Below, one piece after another: positions 17,215-25,569 of a DNA stretch of 64,000 bases (within the stretch, counting starts at the first letter, position 1; the number at the start of each line of letters is the position of its first letter). The DNA is taken from the NCBI RefSeq assembly GCF_000759435.1, contig NZ_JRJG01000034.1, forward strand, positions 1 through 64,000, in the 5' to 3' direction. The notes under the pieces were generated by a model that saw only the letters and a list, made by a program, of their open reading frames with translations, had not been told where the DNA came from and made no database searches. The stretch is from Hoeflea sp. BAL378. Its GTDB lineage: Bacteria; Pseudomonadota; Alphaproteobacteria; Rhizobiales; Rhizobiaceae. The position numbers and the translations under genes were made by a program.

Positions 17215-18267
17215 TCAGCTTTCGCCGTAGGGGAAGCCGGCCTTGTTAATGACGCCATTGTATTCCTTGAAGATGGCGATGACCTTTGCCTTGGTTTCGC
17301 TTTCGGCGGCGATTTCATCCCAGAACTTCACCGCCGCATCCTCGACCTGCTTCCATTCCGCAGCGGGGACCGAGCGGAGCTGAAGCTTGTCGCCGGTGGC
17401 GCGCAGCTTGGCCTCGCCGCCCCAGTACCACTGGTTGCGGAAGGTGTGGCTGGCTTCCATGCAGGACATGTAGAGCGCCTGGAGATGCTCCGGCAGCGCG
17501 TTCCACTTTTCCTCGTTGGCGAACCACGAGCCGATCCAGGCGCCGGAGATGTTGTTGGTGAGGAAGTAGTCCGTCACATTGGCCCAGCCGACGGTGTAGT
17601 CCTCGGTGATGCCCGACCAGGACATGCCGTCGAGCTCGCCGGTCTGCACCGCGACTTCCGCGTCCTCGTAGGGGATCGACACCGGCACGACGCCGAACTG
17701 GGTGAGGAACCGGCCGGCGGTGGGGAAGGTGTAGAGCTTGAGGCCGTTGAGATCGGCCACGCTCTTGATTTCCTTCTTGGTGTTGAAGTTGCACGGATCC
17801 TGGCCAGCCGCCGAGAGCCACTTGACGCCGGTTCCGGCATAGGCGTCGCGCCAGATGTCGGCGAGGCCGTATTGCTGGAACAGCACCGGCACGTCGAGGA
17901 TCGAGCGGGTGGCGAAGGGGAAATAGCCTCCGAACACGCCCACTTCCACGGGCGACGCCATCGAATCATCGTCCGAGTGCACGGCGTCGATGGTGCCCGC
18001 CTGCATGGCGCGAAACAACTCGCCGGTCGGCACGATCTGGTCGGCGAAGAACAGCTCGATCACCATTTCGCCGTTGGCCGCCTTGTTGAAGGCGTCGACG
18101 AAGGGCTGGGTCACGAACTGGCCGAGCGTCGCGCCCGCATAGGTCTGCATGCGCCAGCGGATCGGCTCCTGGGCGAGGACCGGCGGGGCGGCGAGCGCCG
18201 TGCCGGCTGCGGCGCCGGCGGCGACGCCGGCCTTGGTGAGAAATTGACGCCTTTTCATAGTGCTCAT
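17215..18267 (-). CDS. TRAP transporter substrate-binding protein, DctP family
   Basis: Periplasmic solute receptor of a tripartite ATP-independent transporter, 350 aa. The N-terminus is a twin-arginine signal (MKRRQFLTKAG followed by an alanine-rich stretch ending APPVLAQE), cleaved near residue 35. The DctP fold is clear: WRMQTYAGATLGQFVTQPF, a FFADQIVPTGELFRAMQAG segment, and the C-terminal helix region with DAAVKFWDEIAAES. ATG 18267 has AAGGAGAA upstream and was chosen over the longer frame to 18309. The family contains a subgroup that binds mannitol-, keto acid- or amine-type solutes; the ligand here is unknown. It follows the DctM gene by 43 bp. Confidence 0.92.
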   Translation of the reverse strand: MSTMKRRQFLTKAGVAAGAAAGTALAAPPVLAQEPIRWRMQTYAGATLGQFVTQPFVDAFNKAANGEMVIELFFADQIVPTGELFRAMQAGTIDAVHSDDDSMASPVEVGVFGGYFPFATRSILDVPVLFQQYGLADIWRDAYAGTGVKWLSAAGQDPCNFNTKKEIKSVADLNGLKLYTFPTAGRFLTQFGVVPVSIPYEDAEVAVQTGELDGMSWSGITEDYTVGWANVTDYFLTNNISGAWIGSWFANEEKWNALPEHLQALYMSCMEASHTFRNQWYWGGEAKLRATGDKLQLRSVPAAEWKQVEDAAVKFWDEIAAESETKAKVIAIFKEYNGVINKAGFPYGES

Positions 18268-18310
18268 GCTGTTCTCCTTTTGGGTTTCGTCTTCTGTGGA
18301 CCTGCTCATT

Positions 18311-19645
18311 TCAACCTTGAAGCTTGCCCTGGAACTGCTGCGGCAGCCACAGAGCCAGTTGCGGGAACATCATCACGATCACCAGGGTGAGCAGCATGAC
18401 CGCGACGAAGGGAATGACCGACAGATAGATGTGACGCAGCTTGATCTCCGGCGGCGCCATGGCGCGCATCAGGAACAAATTGTAGCCGAAGGGCGGCGTC
18501 ATGTAGGCGATTTGGCAGGTGATGGTGTAGAGCACCCCGTACCAGACCAGGTCGAAGCCCAGCGCCTTCACCAGCGGCACATAGAGCGGCGCCACGATCA
18601 CCAGCATCGCCGTGTCGTCGAGAAAGGTGCCCATCAGCAGGAAGCTCAACTGCATCAGGATCAGCACGTGCCAGGGCTCGAGCCCGAGCTGGCCCAGGAA
18701 AAAGTTCTCGATGGCGCGCACCGCGCCGAGCCCGTCGAACACAGCGCCGAAACACAGCGCCGCCAGGATGATCCACATGAACATGCAGGAGATCCCGAGC
18801 GTCTTGCGCACGACGTTCTCCATCACTTCGCGCGTCAGCCGGCCCTTGATCAGGGCGGCGGCCATCGACGCCAGCGCGCCCACGGCGGAGCTCTCGACGA
18901 GGCTGGTGTAGCCCATCAGGAACAGCCCGTTCATCAGGAAGAAGATCATGAACGGCAGGAAGCCGGCCCTGAGCAGGCTGATCCGCTCCTTCCAGGTGAT
19001 GGCGTCGCGCTCCGCCTTCGACAGCGGCGGTCCGAGATGCGGCTGCAACTGGCAGCGGATGGCGATGTAGACAATGAACAGCCCGGCCATCAGCAGGCCC
19101 GGGAACACGCCCGCGAGCCAGAGCTGGCTCACCGGCTGGCGGGCGATCATGCCGTAGAGCACCAGCACCACAGACGGCGGGATCAGGATGCCGAGCGACG
19201 AGCCGCCCTGGATCACGCCGGTGATCATCAGCTTGTCGTAGTTGCGCCGGAGCAGCTCCGGCAGCGCGATCGTCGCGCCGATGGCCATGCCGGCCACCGA
19301 CAGCCCGTTCATCGCCGAGATCACCACCATCAGGAAGATCGTGCCGATGGCAAGCCCGCCCGGGACCGGGCCGAACCAGACATGGAACATCCGGTAGAGA
19401 TCGTCGGCGATGCGGCTTTCCGACAGCATGTAGCCCATGAAGATGAACATCGGCAGCGTCAGCAGCGGATACCATTTCATCAGCTTGATCGATTGCGCAA
19501 AGGCGATCTCGACGCCGCCGGTGCCCCACAGGGGCAACGCCGCAAGCACCGCGACCGCGCCGATGACGCCGAACACCCGCTGCCCGGTGAGCAGCAGCGC
19601 CATCATCGCGGCGAACATGAAAAGAGCGATCAGTTCGTAGCTCAA
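18311..19645 (-). CDS. TRAP transporter large permease, DctM
   Basis: Inner-membrane large subunit of the TRAP transporter, 444 aa with about 12 hydrophobic segments, which moves solute with sodium. Typical DctM segments are present (LTLPMFIFMGYMLSES, GGSSLGILIPPSVVLVLYG, and SFLLMGTFLDDTAMLVI). The frame is open far upstream through the small permease gene, but the real start is TTG 19645, overlapping the DctQ stop (TTGA), with GAGGCGGG before it, giving LSYELIALFMFAAMM. This tight overlap implies coupled translation with DctQ. Confidence 0.9.
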   Translation of the reverse strand: MSYELIALFMFAAMMALLLTGQRVFGVIGAVAVLAALPLWGTGGVEIAFAQSIKLMKWYPLLTLPMFIFMGYMLSESRIADDLYRMFHVWFGPVPGGLAIGTIFLMVVISAMNGLSVAGMAIGATIALPELLRRNYDKLMITGVIQGGSSLGILIPPSVVLVLYGMIARQPVSQLWLAGVFPGLLMAGLFIVYIAIRCQLQPHLGPPLSKAERDAITWKERISLLRAGFLPFMIFFLMNGLFLMGYTSLVESSAVGALASMAAALIKGRLTREVMENVVRKTLGISCMFMWIILAALCFGAVFDGLGAVRAIENFFLGQLGLEPWHVLILMQLSFLLMGTFLDDTAMLVIVAPLYVPLVKALGFDLVWYGVLYTITCQIAYMTPPFGYNLFLMRAMAPPEIKLRHIYLSVIPFVAVMLLTLVIVMMFPQLALWLPQQFQGKLQG

Positions 19646-20169
19646 ATGCCCGCCTCGCTTTGGTGGTTGACGCTGACGCCCCGCAGAAACAGGATGTCGC
19701 GGAGAAGTTCGGCGATGGCCTGCAGCAGCATCAGGAAGATGCCGACGGCGGCGATCAGCTTGACCGGCCACATGTAGGGCCGCCAGACCGAGTGGGCCCG
19801 CTCGCCATATTCGAGCGCATAGGTGGTGCTCGAGATCCCGCCATAGAGCAGGACGCAGAGATAGAAGATCAGGAACAGCACCGTGACCGCGTCGACGGCG
19901 GCCTTGCGGCGCGGCGACCAGCCGCCATAGACCAGGTCCATGCGCACGTGATCGCCCATCTGCATCGAATAGGGACCGCCCAGCAGATAATAGGCGACCA
20001 TGATGAACTGGGCGAATTCGAGCGTCCACAGCGCCGGCGAGCCGGCATATTTGGTGATCGATGACCAGAACAGCACGCCCATCAGCGCGAAGATCAGATA
20101 CATCGCGAACCGGCCGACGCGCCGGTTGAAGGCGTCCACCACCCGGATATAGCGTTCGATGATCGTCAT
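19642..20169 (-). CDS. TRAP transporter small permease, DctQ
   Basis: Small membrane subunit of the TRAP transporter, 175 aa with four membrane segments (about 20-42, 50-70, 93-115, 135-157), containing the family signature around EFAQFIMVAYYLLGGPYSMQ and GDHVRMDLVYG. ATG 20169 is preceded by GGGAGG and was chosen over ATG 20199, which has no ribosome-binding site. It is directly followed by DctM with a 4-bp overlap and lies 75 bp after the hydrolase gene. Confidence 0.9.
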   Translation of the reverse strand: MTIIERYIRVVDAFNRRVGRFAMYLIFALMGVLFWSSITKYAGSPALWTLEFAQFIMVAYYLLGGPYSMQMGDHVRMDLVYGGWSPRRKAAVDAVTVLFLIFYLCVLLYGGISSTTYALEYGERAHSVWRPYMWPVKLIAAVGIFLMLLQAIAELLRDILFLRGVSVNHQSEAGI

Positions 20170-20244
20170 GCCGCCCGGCCTCCCGGGCGGCGCCGGCAAG
20201 CGCTTGCCGGGTCGAGGCGGCGCCGGGCCGGCTGAGGGGCGGGA

Positions 20245-21039
20245 TCATGCATGACGGCGTCCTCCTTGGTGGTTCAGGCGGTCCAGCGCCGCGCGCAAAA
20301 GCCCCGCGATCCGGTCTGCCCAGACAGTCTGGCCGGCTTCGCCGGAGATCAGGTCATTGCGGATTTCCAGCATGACGTTGGCGATTTGCCGGGTCAATCC
20401 ATGACGCTTGAGCGTATGCGTCACCCCGTCTTCGGGCCCGTAGGGATAGTTCCGGCTCACGCCCTCCATCCTCGCCTCGGCCGCCGCATCGAGCATCGCG
20501 TCCGCCAGCCTCTGGTCCGCGTCGTGCAGGATGCCGAGCAGGCCGTCGCGCGGCTTGCCGAAATAGACCGGCGTGAAGGAATGCACCGTCACCAGCACCA
20601 CGGCGCGGCCTTGCGCCAGGCGCTCGTCAATGAGTGTGTCGATGGCCTGGTGGAACGGGACATAGAGCGCGGCCGCGCGGCGGGACCGCTCGCGCTGGTC
20701 AAGCCCGTGGTTGCCCGGCACGTCGAAGACCTCGCTGCGCTCGGGATAGGCGTCGGCCGACTCCGGCGGGCGGTTGCAGTCATAGGCGAGCCGGGAAAAC
20801 CGCTGCGTGATGAGGGTCGCGTCGAGAAGGTCGGACAGGCGCTCGGCCACGCCGAGGGCGCCGATGTCCCAGGCGATGTGGCTTGCGAGCGCCGCCGGGT
20901 CTAGTCCCAGCGTGCCCAGCGCCTTCGGCATCGTCTTCGAGGCGTGCTCGCAAACCAGCACGACATCGCTGGTTCCGCCGGGATGGCGGACGGCAAAGGC
21001 CGGCCCTTCTGATGGTTCGATCAGCATCTCGCCTTGCAC
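20245..21039 (-). CDS. N-formylglutamate amidohydrolase family hydrolase
   Basis: Zinc amidohydrolase of the N-formylglutamate deformylase/HutG-like family, 264 aa. Visible family elements are VVLVCEHASKTMP, the HIAWDIGA box, LAYDCNRPPES, and VLVTVHSFTPVYFG with a histidine before the serine. Known members hydrolyse N-formyl-glutamate or related amides of glutamate. No hut genes are nearby; it begins a TRAP/ligase/dehydrogenase operon, so a gamma-glutamyl amide is a reasonable alternative substrate (inference). Start: GTG 21039 is listed; ATG 21027 (MLIEPSEGP) is equally possible and both have weak ribosome-binding sites. It is the first gene of the operon, divergent from the RpiR regulator. 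Confidence 0.85.
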   Translation of the reverse strand: MQGEMLIEPSEGPAFAVRHPGGTSDVVLVCEHASKTMPKALGTLGLDPAALASHIAWDIGALGVAERLSDLLDATLITQRFSRLAYDCNRPPESADAYPERSEVFDVPGNHGLDQRERSRRAAALYVPFHQAIDTLIDERLAQGRAVVLVTVHSFTPVYFGKPRDGLLGILHDADQRLADAMLDAAAEARMEGVSRNYPYGPEDGVTHTLKRHGLTRQIANVMLEIRNDLISGEAGQTVWADRIAGLLRAALDRLNHQGGRRHA

Positions 21040-21084
21040 CTTGAATTCTGCTCCCCGGCAGGTGCGGCCTGGATCCGCCGCTTG

Positions 21085-21138
21085 CGTAACAATGATTAGG
21101 ATTGCCCGAACGTTGTCAATACTGTAATTTTTGTTACG
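21085..21138. promoter_or_regulatory. Candidate RpiR operator, divergent promoter region
   Basis: CGTAACAA (21085-21092) and TTGTTACG (21131-21138) are perfect reverse complements, centre-to-centre 46 bp, placed between the operon start and the RpiR start. A TTGTCA element at 21113-21118 lies between them. Such widely spaced identical half-sites suit a dimer-of-dimers regulator with a SIS domain. Binding is inferred. Confidence 0.5.
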
Positions 21139-21170
21139 TCACCCCGAAACAGGCCCGACCGGAGAGAGCC

Positions 21171-22016
21171 ATGGCGATACGCGAACAGATCCAGTCGGTA
21201 CTCGGAACCCTTCCCGGCGCGGAGAAGAAGGTGGCGCACGCCTTTCTCGCCAACTATCCGAGCATCGGCCTGTCGACCATCGCCGAACTCGCCGCGCTTG
21301 CCGGAACTTCGGCGCCGACGGTGCTGCGCTTCGTCGCGAGGCTCGGGTTCGAATCCTATCCGGAATTCCAGCGCGTCTTGCGCGGCGATGTCCAGGCGCA
21401 ACTGATGTCGCCGCTCGAGCGCGCCCGCTCGACAGGGCCGGCCCCCGCCAACCCGGCGCTCAAGGCAAGCTTCGCCGACATTGCCGCCAATCTCGACGCC
21501 ACCCTCAAGGCGGTGCCGGAAAGCGAATTCGAGGCCGCCTGCGAGCTGCTGTCGGATCAGAAATCGGCCTGCTTTTTCCTGGGCGGGCGGTTCACCGACG
21601 CCATCGCCGGCTACATGGCGGCGCATCTCAGGATCATCCGTCCCAATGTCAGGCATTTCGACGGGCAGACCTCCACATGGCGCGACCAGCTCCTCGACGT
21701 CCGCCCCGGCGATGTCGCGGTGCTGTTCGACATCCGCCGCTACCAGTCGGACCTGATCCGGCTGGGCGAGCTGCTGGTCGAGCGCAAGGCGCGGATCCTG
21801 CTGATCACCGATCCGTGGCTGTCGCCCATCGCCCGCTCGGCGCGCGTGGTGCTGCCCTGCGTCGTCGACGCCAACCGCACCTGGGATTCGAGCGTCGCGC
21901 TGCTGGCGCTCGCCGAGGCCCTGATCGACCGCGTCTCCCGCGCCCAGTCCGACAATGCAAGGGCGCGCATGCAGACGCTGGAGGACATTCACTGGAACAA
22001 TCTGCCGGGGCGCTAG
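21171..22016 (+). CDS. RpiR/MurR-family transcriptional regulator (HTH + SIS)
   Basis: Regulator of 281 aa with an N-terminal RpiR helix-turn-helix (about 1-78; KKVAHAFLANYPSIGLSTIA, SAPTVLRFVARLGFESYPEF) and a C-terminal SIS domain (about 120-260), which in the family binds phosphosugars or other small ligands. ATG 21171 follows GGAGAGA and was chosen; the frame is open to 21102. It is divergent from the eight-kilobase catabolic operon with a 131-bp shared region, so it very likely controls it. The effector is not known; the SIS ligand would be a product of the pathway or an unrelated sugar phosphate. Confidence 0.9.
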   Translation: MAIREQIQSVLGTLPGAEKKVAHAFLANYPSIGLSTIAELAALAGTSAPTVLRFVARLGFESYPEFQRVLRGDVQAQLMSPLERARSTGPAPANPALKASFADIAANLDATLKAVPESEFEAACELLSDQKSACFFLGGRFTDAIAGYMAAHLRIIRPNVRHFDGQTSTWRDQLLDVRPGDVAVLFDIRRYQSDLIRLGELLVERKARILLITDPWLSPIARSARVVLPCVVDANRTWDSSVALLALAEALIDRVSRAQSDNARARMQTLEDIHWNNLPGR

Positions 22017-22075
22017 GCCTGTCCGGCGGGTCCCGCGGACTTGCGCAAATCCGCGCCATCCAATACCCATTCCCC

Positions 22076-22405
22076 ATGGATCAGCACTCTGCCTTGGATG
22101 CATTCGCGGCGTTGAGCCAGGAGACGCGGCTTGCCGTGTTCCGGCTTCTGGTGTCCGCCGGTCCCGAGGGCCTGGCCTCGGGCGAGATCGGCGAGCGCCT
22201 CGGCGTGCGCCAGAACACCATGTCGACCAATCTCGGCATCCTGCTCAAGGCAGGCCTGGTGCGCCGCGTCCGCGACGGGCGCACCGTGCGCTACCATGCG
22301 GACCATACCGGCATCAGCGGGCTGCTGGGCTTCCTGCTTGAGGACTGCTGCGGCGGCAAGCCGGATCTCTGCCAGCCGGTGATCAAGCAGATTTCCTGCG
22401 CCTGA
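22076..22405 (+). CDS. ArsR/SmtB-family repressor with C-terminal CC-x6-C motif
   Basis: Winged helix metalloregulator of 109 aa. The HTH covers about 10-75 (LSQETRLAVFRLLVSAGPEG, LASGEIGERLGVRQNTMSTNL). Three cysteines, Cys91, Cys92 and Cys99 (CCGGKPDLC), sit after the core at the position where Acidithiobacillus ArsR holds arsenite with Cys95, Cys96 and Cys102, so an As(III)/Sb(III)-type sensor is likely. No arsenite pump or reductase gene is nearby; it lies 60 bp after rpiR and ends 6 bp before the convergent membrane protein gene. No other nearby target is apparent. Confidence 0.9.
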   Translation: MDQHSALDAFAALSQETRLAVFRLLVSAGPEGLASGEIGERLGVRQNTMSTNLGILLKAGLVRRVRDGRTVRYHADHTGISGLLGFLLEDCCGGKPDLCQPVIKQISCA

Positions 22406-22411
22406 CCGGTG

Positions 22412-23209
22412 TCAGGCTGGCGACGCGGCCCGCCGGTAGAGATGCCAGGTCGCGTGTCCCAGCACCGGCAGCACCACCAGCAGGCCGATGAAGGCCGGCA
22501 GCAGCGCCGCGAGCGTCGCCACCCCGACGATGAAGCCGAAGCCCAGCAGCGGCACGGGGTTCTTCACCACCGCGGCGACGCTGGTGATCATCGCGGTGAC
22601 GAAATCCACCTCCCGCTCGGCCAGCATCGGCAGCGACAACACCGTGGTCGAAAACAGCACCAGCGCCAGAAAACCGCCGACAATCGTGCCGACGGCGAGA
22701 AAGCCCCAGCCTTCCGGCGTCGACAGCACGATCTCGGAAAAGCGGTCCCAGCTCGAAAACGACTTGAAGCCCAGGAACAGCGCGAGCAGCAGCCGCACCT
22801 GGTAGATCCACACCCAGAAGATGAACATGACGACAAAGGCCATCCAGCCGAGCTGGCGTTCGCGCTGGTGGAACACCTGCGCCAGCACGCCCCTGCGGGT
22901 CACCGGTTCGCCTTCGTGCCGGCGGCGGCTGATCTCATAGAGGCCGACCGCGACGAAGGGGCCGAGCAGCGGAAAGCCGATCGCCAGCGGGATGATCATC
23001 CATGGCGCCCCGATGCTGTTGAGGAACCCCAGGATCGCCAGCCCCCCGAGCATGTAGATGCCGCCGAAGAACAGCCCGAACCCGGGATGGGCCAGGAAAT
23101 CCCGCCAGCCTTCCTTCAGGCTCAGTCTGACATCTTCGATGGACAGGGCGCGCAGCACCGGCGCGCCGATCGGGCCGTCCTGCGCCAGCCCGGCGGTGTT
23201 GTTGGTCAT
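22412..23209 (-). CDS. DUF2189-family multi-spanning membrane protein
   Basis: Membrane protein of 265 aa with about six hydrophobic helices (HPGFGLFFGGIYMLGGLAIL, WMIIPLAIGFPLLGPFVAVG, MAFVVMFIFWVWIYQVRLLL and others), matching the DUF2189/uncharacterised permease family of alphaproteobacteria. ATG 23209 has GGGAGG upstream and gives MTNNTAGLAQDGP; a longer frame to 23311 was not used. The role is unknown. It converges with ArsR and shares a 339-bp upstream region with divergent tspO. Confidence 0.8.
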   Translation of the reverse strand: MTNNTAGLAQDGPIGAPVLRALSIEDVRLSLKEGWRDFLAHPGFGLFFGGIYMLGGLAILGFLNSIGAPWMIIPLAIGFPLLGPFVAVGLYEISRRRHEGEPVTRRGVLAQVFHQRERQLGWMAFVVMFIFWVWIYQVRLLLALFLGFKSFSSWDRFSEIVLSTPEGWGFLAVGTIVGGFLALVLFSTTVLSLPMLAEREVDFVTAMITSVAAVVKNPVPLLGFGFIVGVATLAALLPAFIGLLVVLPVLGHATWHLYRRAASPA

Positions 23210-23548
23210 GACATCCTCCCTCGCTGGCTCCTCCATTCCCGCATGCGCCGAAGCCGACCCATGCGGAAATCGCCATGGATTGATCATGATCCGGTTCGAT
23301 GCGAACCGCAATCCTCCAATCGCGTGCCGGCGCGCCTGTCACGGATGAGCGCATTCCCGCCGCCGGCCCCGGCGGGAGGACGCCGGCCCGTCCTCCGCAG
23401 GCGGTTTCCTCCCCGCCTCCCGCGGCCCTGGCAATTTCGCTGCAGCGCACTACGTGATATCAGGCGCCATGAGGCCGCATTGGATCCCGATTCGGAACCA
23501 CGGCCCGGTTTTTCGTGTTACACCGCTGAATACGTTCTGGAGTGCGTC
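23210..23548. promoter_or_regulatory. 339-bp divergent region between DUF2189 gene and tspO
   Basis: No gene is seen. It must contain both divergent promoters. One dyad is visible, CGGTTCG-ATG-CGAACCG (23292-23308), next to TGATCATGATC. The ribosome-binding site for tspO (GGAG) is at 23540-23543. Confidence 0.4.
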
Positions 23549-24004
23549 ATGTCCGCCATCATCATCGCCATTCTCGTGCTCGCGACCGCGTCGAGCGGCG
23601 CGATCTTCAAGCCGGGCGAATGGTACCAGCAGTTGCGCCGGCCCTCCTGGACGCCGCCGAACTGGGCGTTTCCGCTGGTCTGGAGCATTCTCTATCTCGC
23701 CATCGGCGTGTCGGGCTGGCTCGTCTGGGAGGCCCAGGGCCTGGGCCTGGCGATGGGCCTGTGGCTGCTGCAACTGGTGTTGAACGCCGCCTGGTCCTGG
23801 CTGTTCTTCGGCCGCCGGCGCATGGATCAGGCCTTTGTCGACGTCTGTGCGCTGTTTGCAACCATCCTCGCCTATATCGCCGCCGCGAGCCAGGTGTCGC
23901 CGACCGCGGCTCTGCTGTTCGTGCCCTACGCCGTCTGGGTCGCCACCGCGGCGACGCTGAACCGCTCGGTCTGGCGGCTCAATCCGGATGCGGTGCCGGG
24001 CTGA
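23549..24004 (+). CDS. tspO: TspO/MBR family tryptophan-rich sensory protein
   Basis: Five-helix membrane protein of 151 aa that binds tetrapyrroles; in Rhodobacter and rhizobia it tunes pigment or stress genes. Family marks seen are KPGEWYQQLRRPSWTPPNWA with the tryptophan-rich loop, the WSILYLAIGVSGW segment, NAAWSWLFFGRR, and the fifth helix ending NRSVWRLNP. Length and hydropathy are normal for the family. It stands alone, divergent from the DUF2189 gene and followed by ispG after 138 bp. Confidence 0.93.
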   Translation: MSAIIIAILVLATASSGAIFKPGEWYQQLRRPSWTPPNWAFPLVWSILYLAIGVSGWLVWEAQGLGLAMGLWLLQLVLNAAWSWLFFGRRRMDQAFVDVCALFATILAYIAAASQVSPTAALLFVPYAVWVATAATLNRSVWRLNPDAVPG

Positions 24005-24142
24005 CGGCCGAATTTTAAGCGGTTTCCGCCGCCGCCGCGCGGCTCGGTCGCCCAAGCGGGCTTCCCTTTCCAAAAGCCGCGTTCTAGGTAAGTGTCAGCA
24101 TCAGCCGCGGCGGCCCGTGGCTGAGAATGATCCGAGGCTTTC

Positions 24143-25384
24143 ATGACCCTGTCTCCCTTTGCCGTGCCCGAAGCCCGCCGCGCGAGCGTCGCCGTCGATG
24201 TCGGCGGCGTGATCGTCGGCGGCGGCGCGCCGGTGGTGGTACAGTCGATGACCAACACCGACACCGCCGATGTCGACGCCACCGTCGCCCAGGTCGCCGC
24301 CCTCCACCGCGCCGGCTCCGAGATCGTGCGCATCACCGTCGACCGCGACGAAAGTGCGGCCGCCGTGCCGAAGATCCGAGACCGGCTCGAACGGCTGGGC
24401 CTCGACGTGCCGCTGGTGGGCGACTTCCATTACATCGGCCACACGCTGCTGGCCGATCATCCGGCCTGCGCCGAGGCACTGGCCAAGTACCGGATCAACC
24501 CCGGCAATGTCGGTTTCAAGGACAAGAAGGACCGCCAGTTCGTCGAGATCGTCGAGATGGCCATCCGCCATGGCAAGCCGGTCAGGATCGGCGTCAACTG
24601 GGGCTCGCTCGACCAGGTGCTGCTGACCCGGCTGATGGACGAGAACGCCGCCAACGGCTCGCCGCTGTCGGCCCGCGACGTCACCCGCGAGGCCATCATC
24701 CAGTCGGCGCTGCATTCGGCGGCGCTGGCCGAGGAGACCGGGCTTGAACGCAACCGCATCATCCTGTCGGCCAAGGTGAGCCAGGTGCAGGACCTGATCG
24801 CCGTCTATTCCGAGCTCGCCCGCCGCTCCGACCACGCGCTGCATCTGGGCCTCACCGAAGCCGGCATGGGCTCGAAGGGCATCGTCGCCTCCTCCGCCGC
24901 CATGGGCATCGTGCTGCAGGCCGGCATCGGCGACACGATCCGCGTCTCGCTGACCCCCGAGCCCGGCGGCGACCGCACCCGCGAGGTCATCGTCGCCCAG
25001 GAACTGCTGCAGGTGATGGGCTTCAGGCAGTTCGTGCCGGTGGTCGCCGCCTGCCCCGGTTGCGGCCGCACCACCTCGACCGTGTTCCAGCAATTGGCCC
25101 GCACCATCGAGGACGATCTCAGGCGCAACATGCCGGTCTGGCGCGACAAATATCCCGGCGTCGAGGGCCTGCAGGTGGCGGTGATGGGCTGCATCGTCAA
25201 CGGACCCGGCGAATCCAAGCACGCCGACATCGGCATCTCGCTGCCCGGCACCGGCGAAAGCCCGGCGGCGCCGATCTTCATCGACGGCAAGAAGGCCGCG
25301 ACGCTCCGCGGCCCGAACATCGCCGAGGACTTCCAGGTCATGGTCGCCGAGTACATCGAGCAACGCTTCGGCCAGGGCGCCTGA
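24143..25384 (+). CDS. ispG: (E)-4-hydroxy-3-methylbut-2-enyl-diphosphate synthase
   Basis: Iron-sulfur enzyme of the MEP isoprenoid pathway, converting MEcPP to HMBPP with reduced flavodoxin or ferredoxin. Length 413 aa. The TIM-barrel part starts with the [20 protein letters not shown] block, and the [4Fe-4S] cysteines are in [11 protein letters not shown] and [15 protein letters not shown], the ligand pattern of the family. The start ATG 24143 follows a GAGG ribosome-binding site. It supplies the same pathway as ispA at 30652, though not in one operon. Confidence 0.96.
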   Translation: MTLSPFAVPEARRASVAVDVGGVIVGGGAPVVVQSMTNTDTADVDATVAQVAALHRAGSEIVRITVDRDESAAAVPKIRDRLERLGLDVPLVGDFHYIGHTLLADHPACAEALAKYRINPGNVGFKDKKDRQFVEIVEMAIRHGKPVRIGVNWGSLDQVLLTRLMDENAANGSPLSARDVTREAIIQSALHSAALAEETGLERNRIILSAKVSQVQDLIAVYSELARRSDHALHLGLTEAGMGSKGIVASSAAMGIVLQAGIGDTIRVSLTPEPGGDRTREVIVAQELLQVMGFRQFVPVVAACPGCGRTTSTVFQQLARTIEDDLRRNMPVWRDKYPGVEGLQVAVMGCIVNGPGESKHADIGISLPGTGESPAAPIFIDGKKAATLRGPNIAEDFQVMVAEYIEQRFGQGA

Positions 25385-25569
25385 CGGCGGCCGGCCGCAT
25401 GACCGACGGGCAGTTTCGGAGAGGCTTTATTAGCCCCCGAAAATAGGCAATTTATCCGCATTTATGATTTAAATGTCATTAATCAAATTCCTGTAGTCAG
25501 GGATTACCCCGGGACGGTTTCCGTTCCGGCGCCCGGCCCTGCGGCATTGCTTCGTGCGGATAAACCTAC

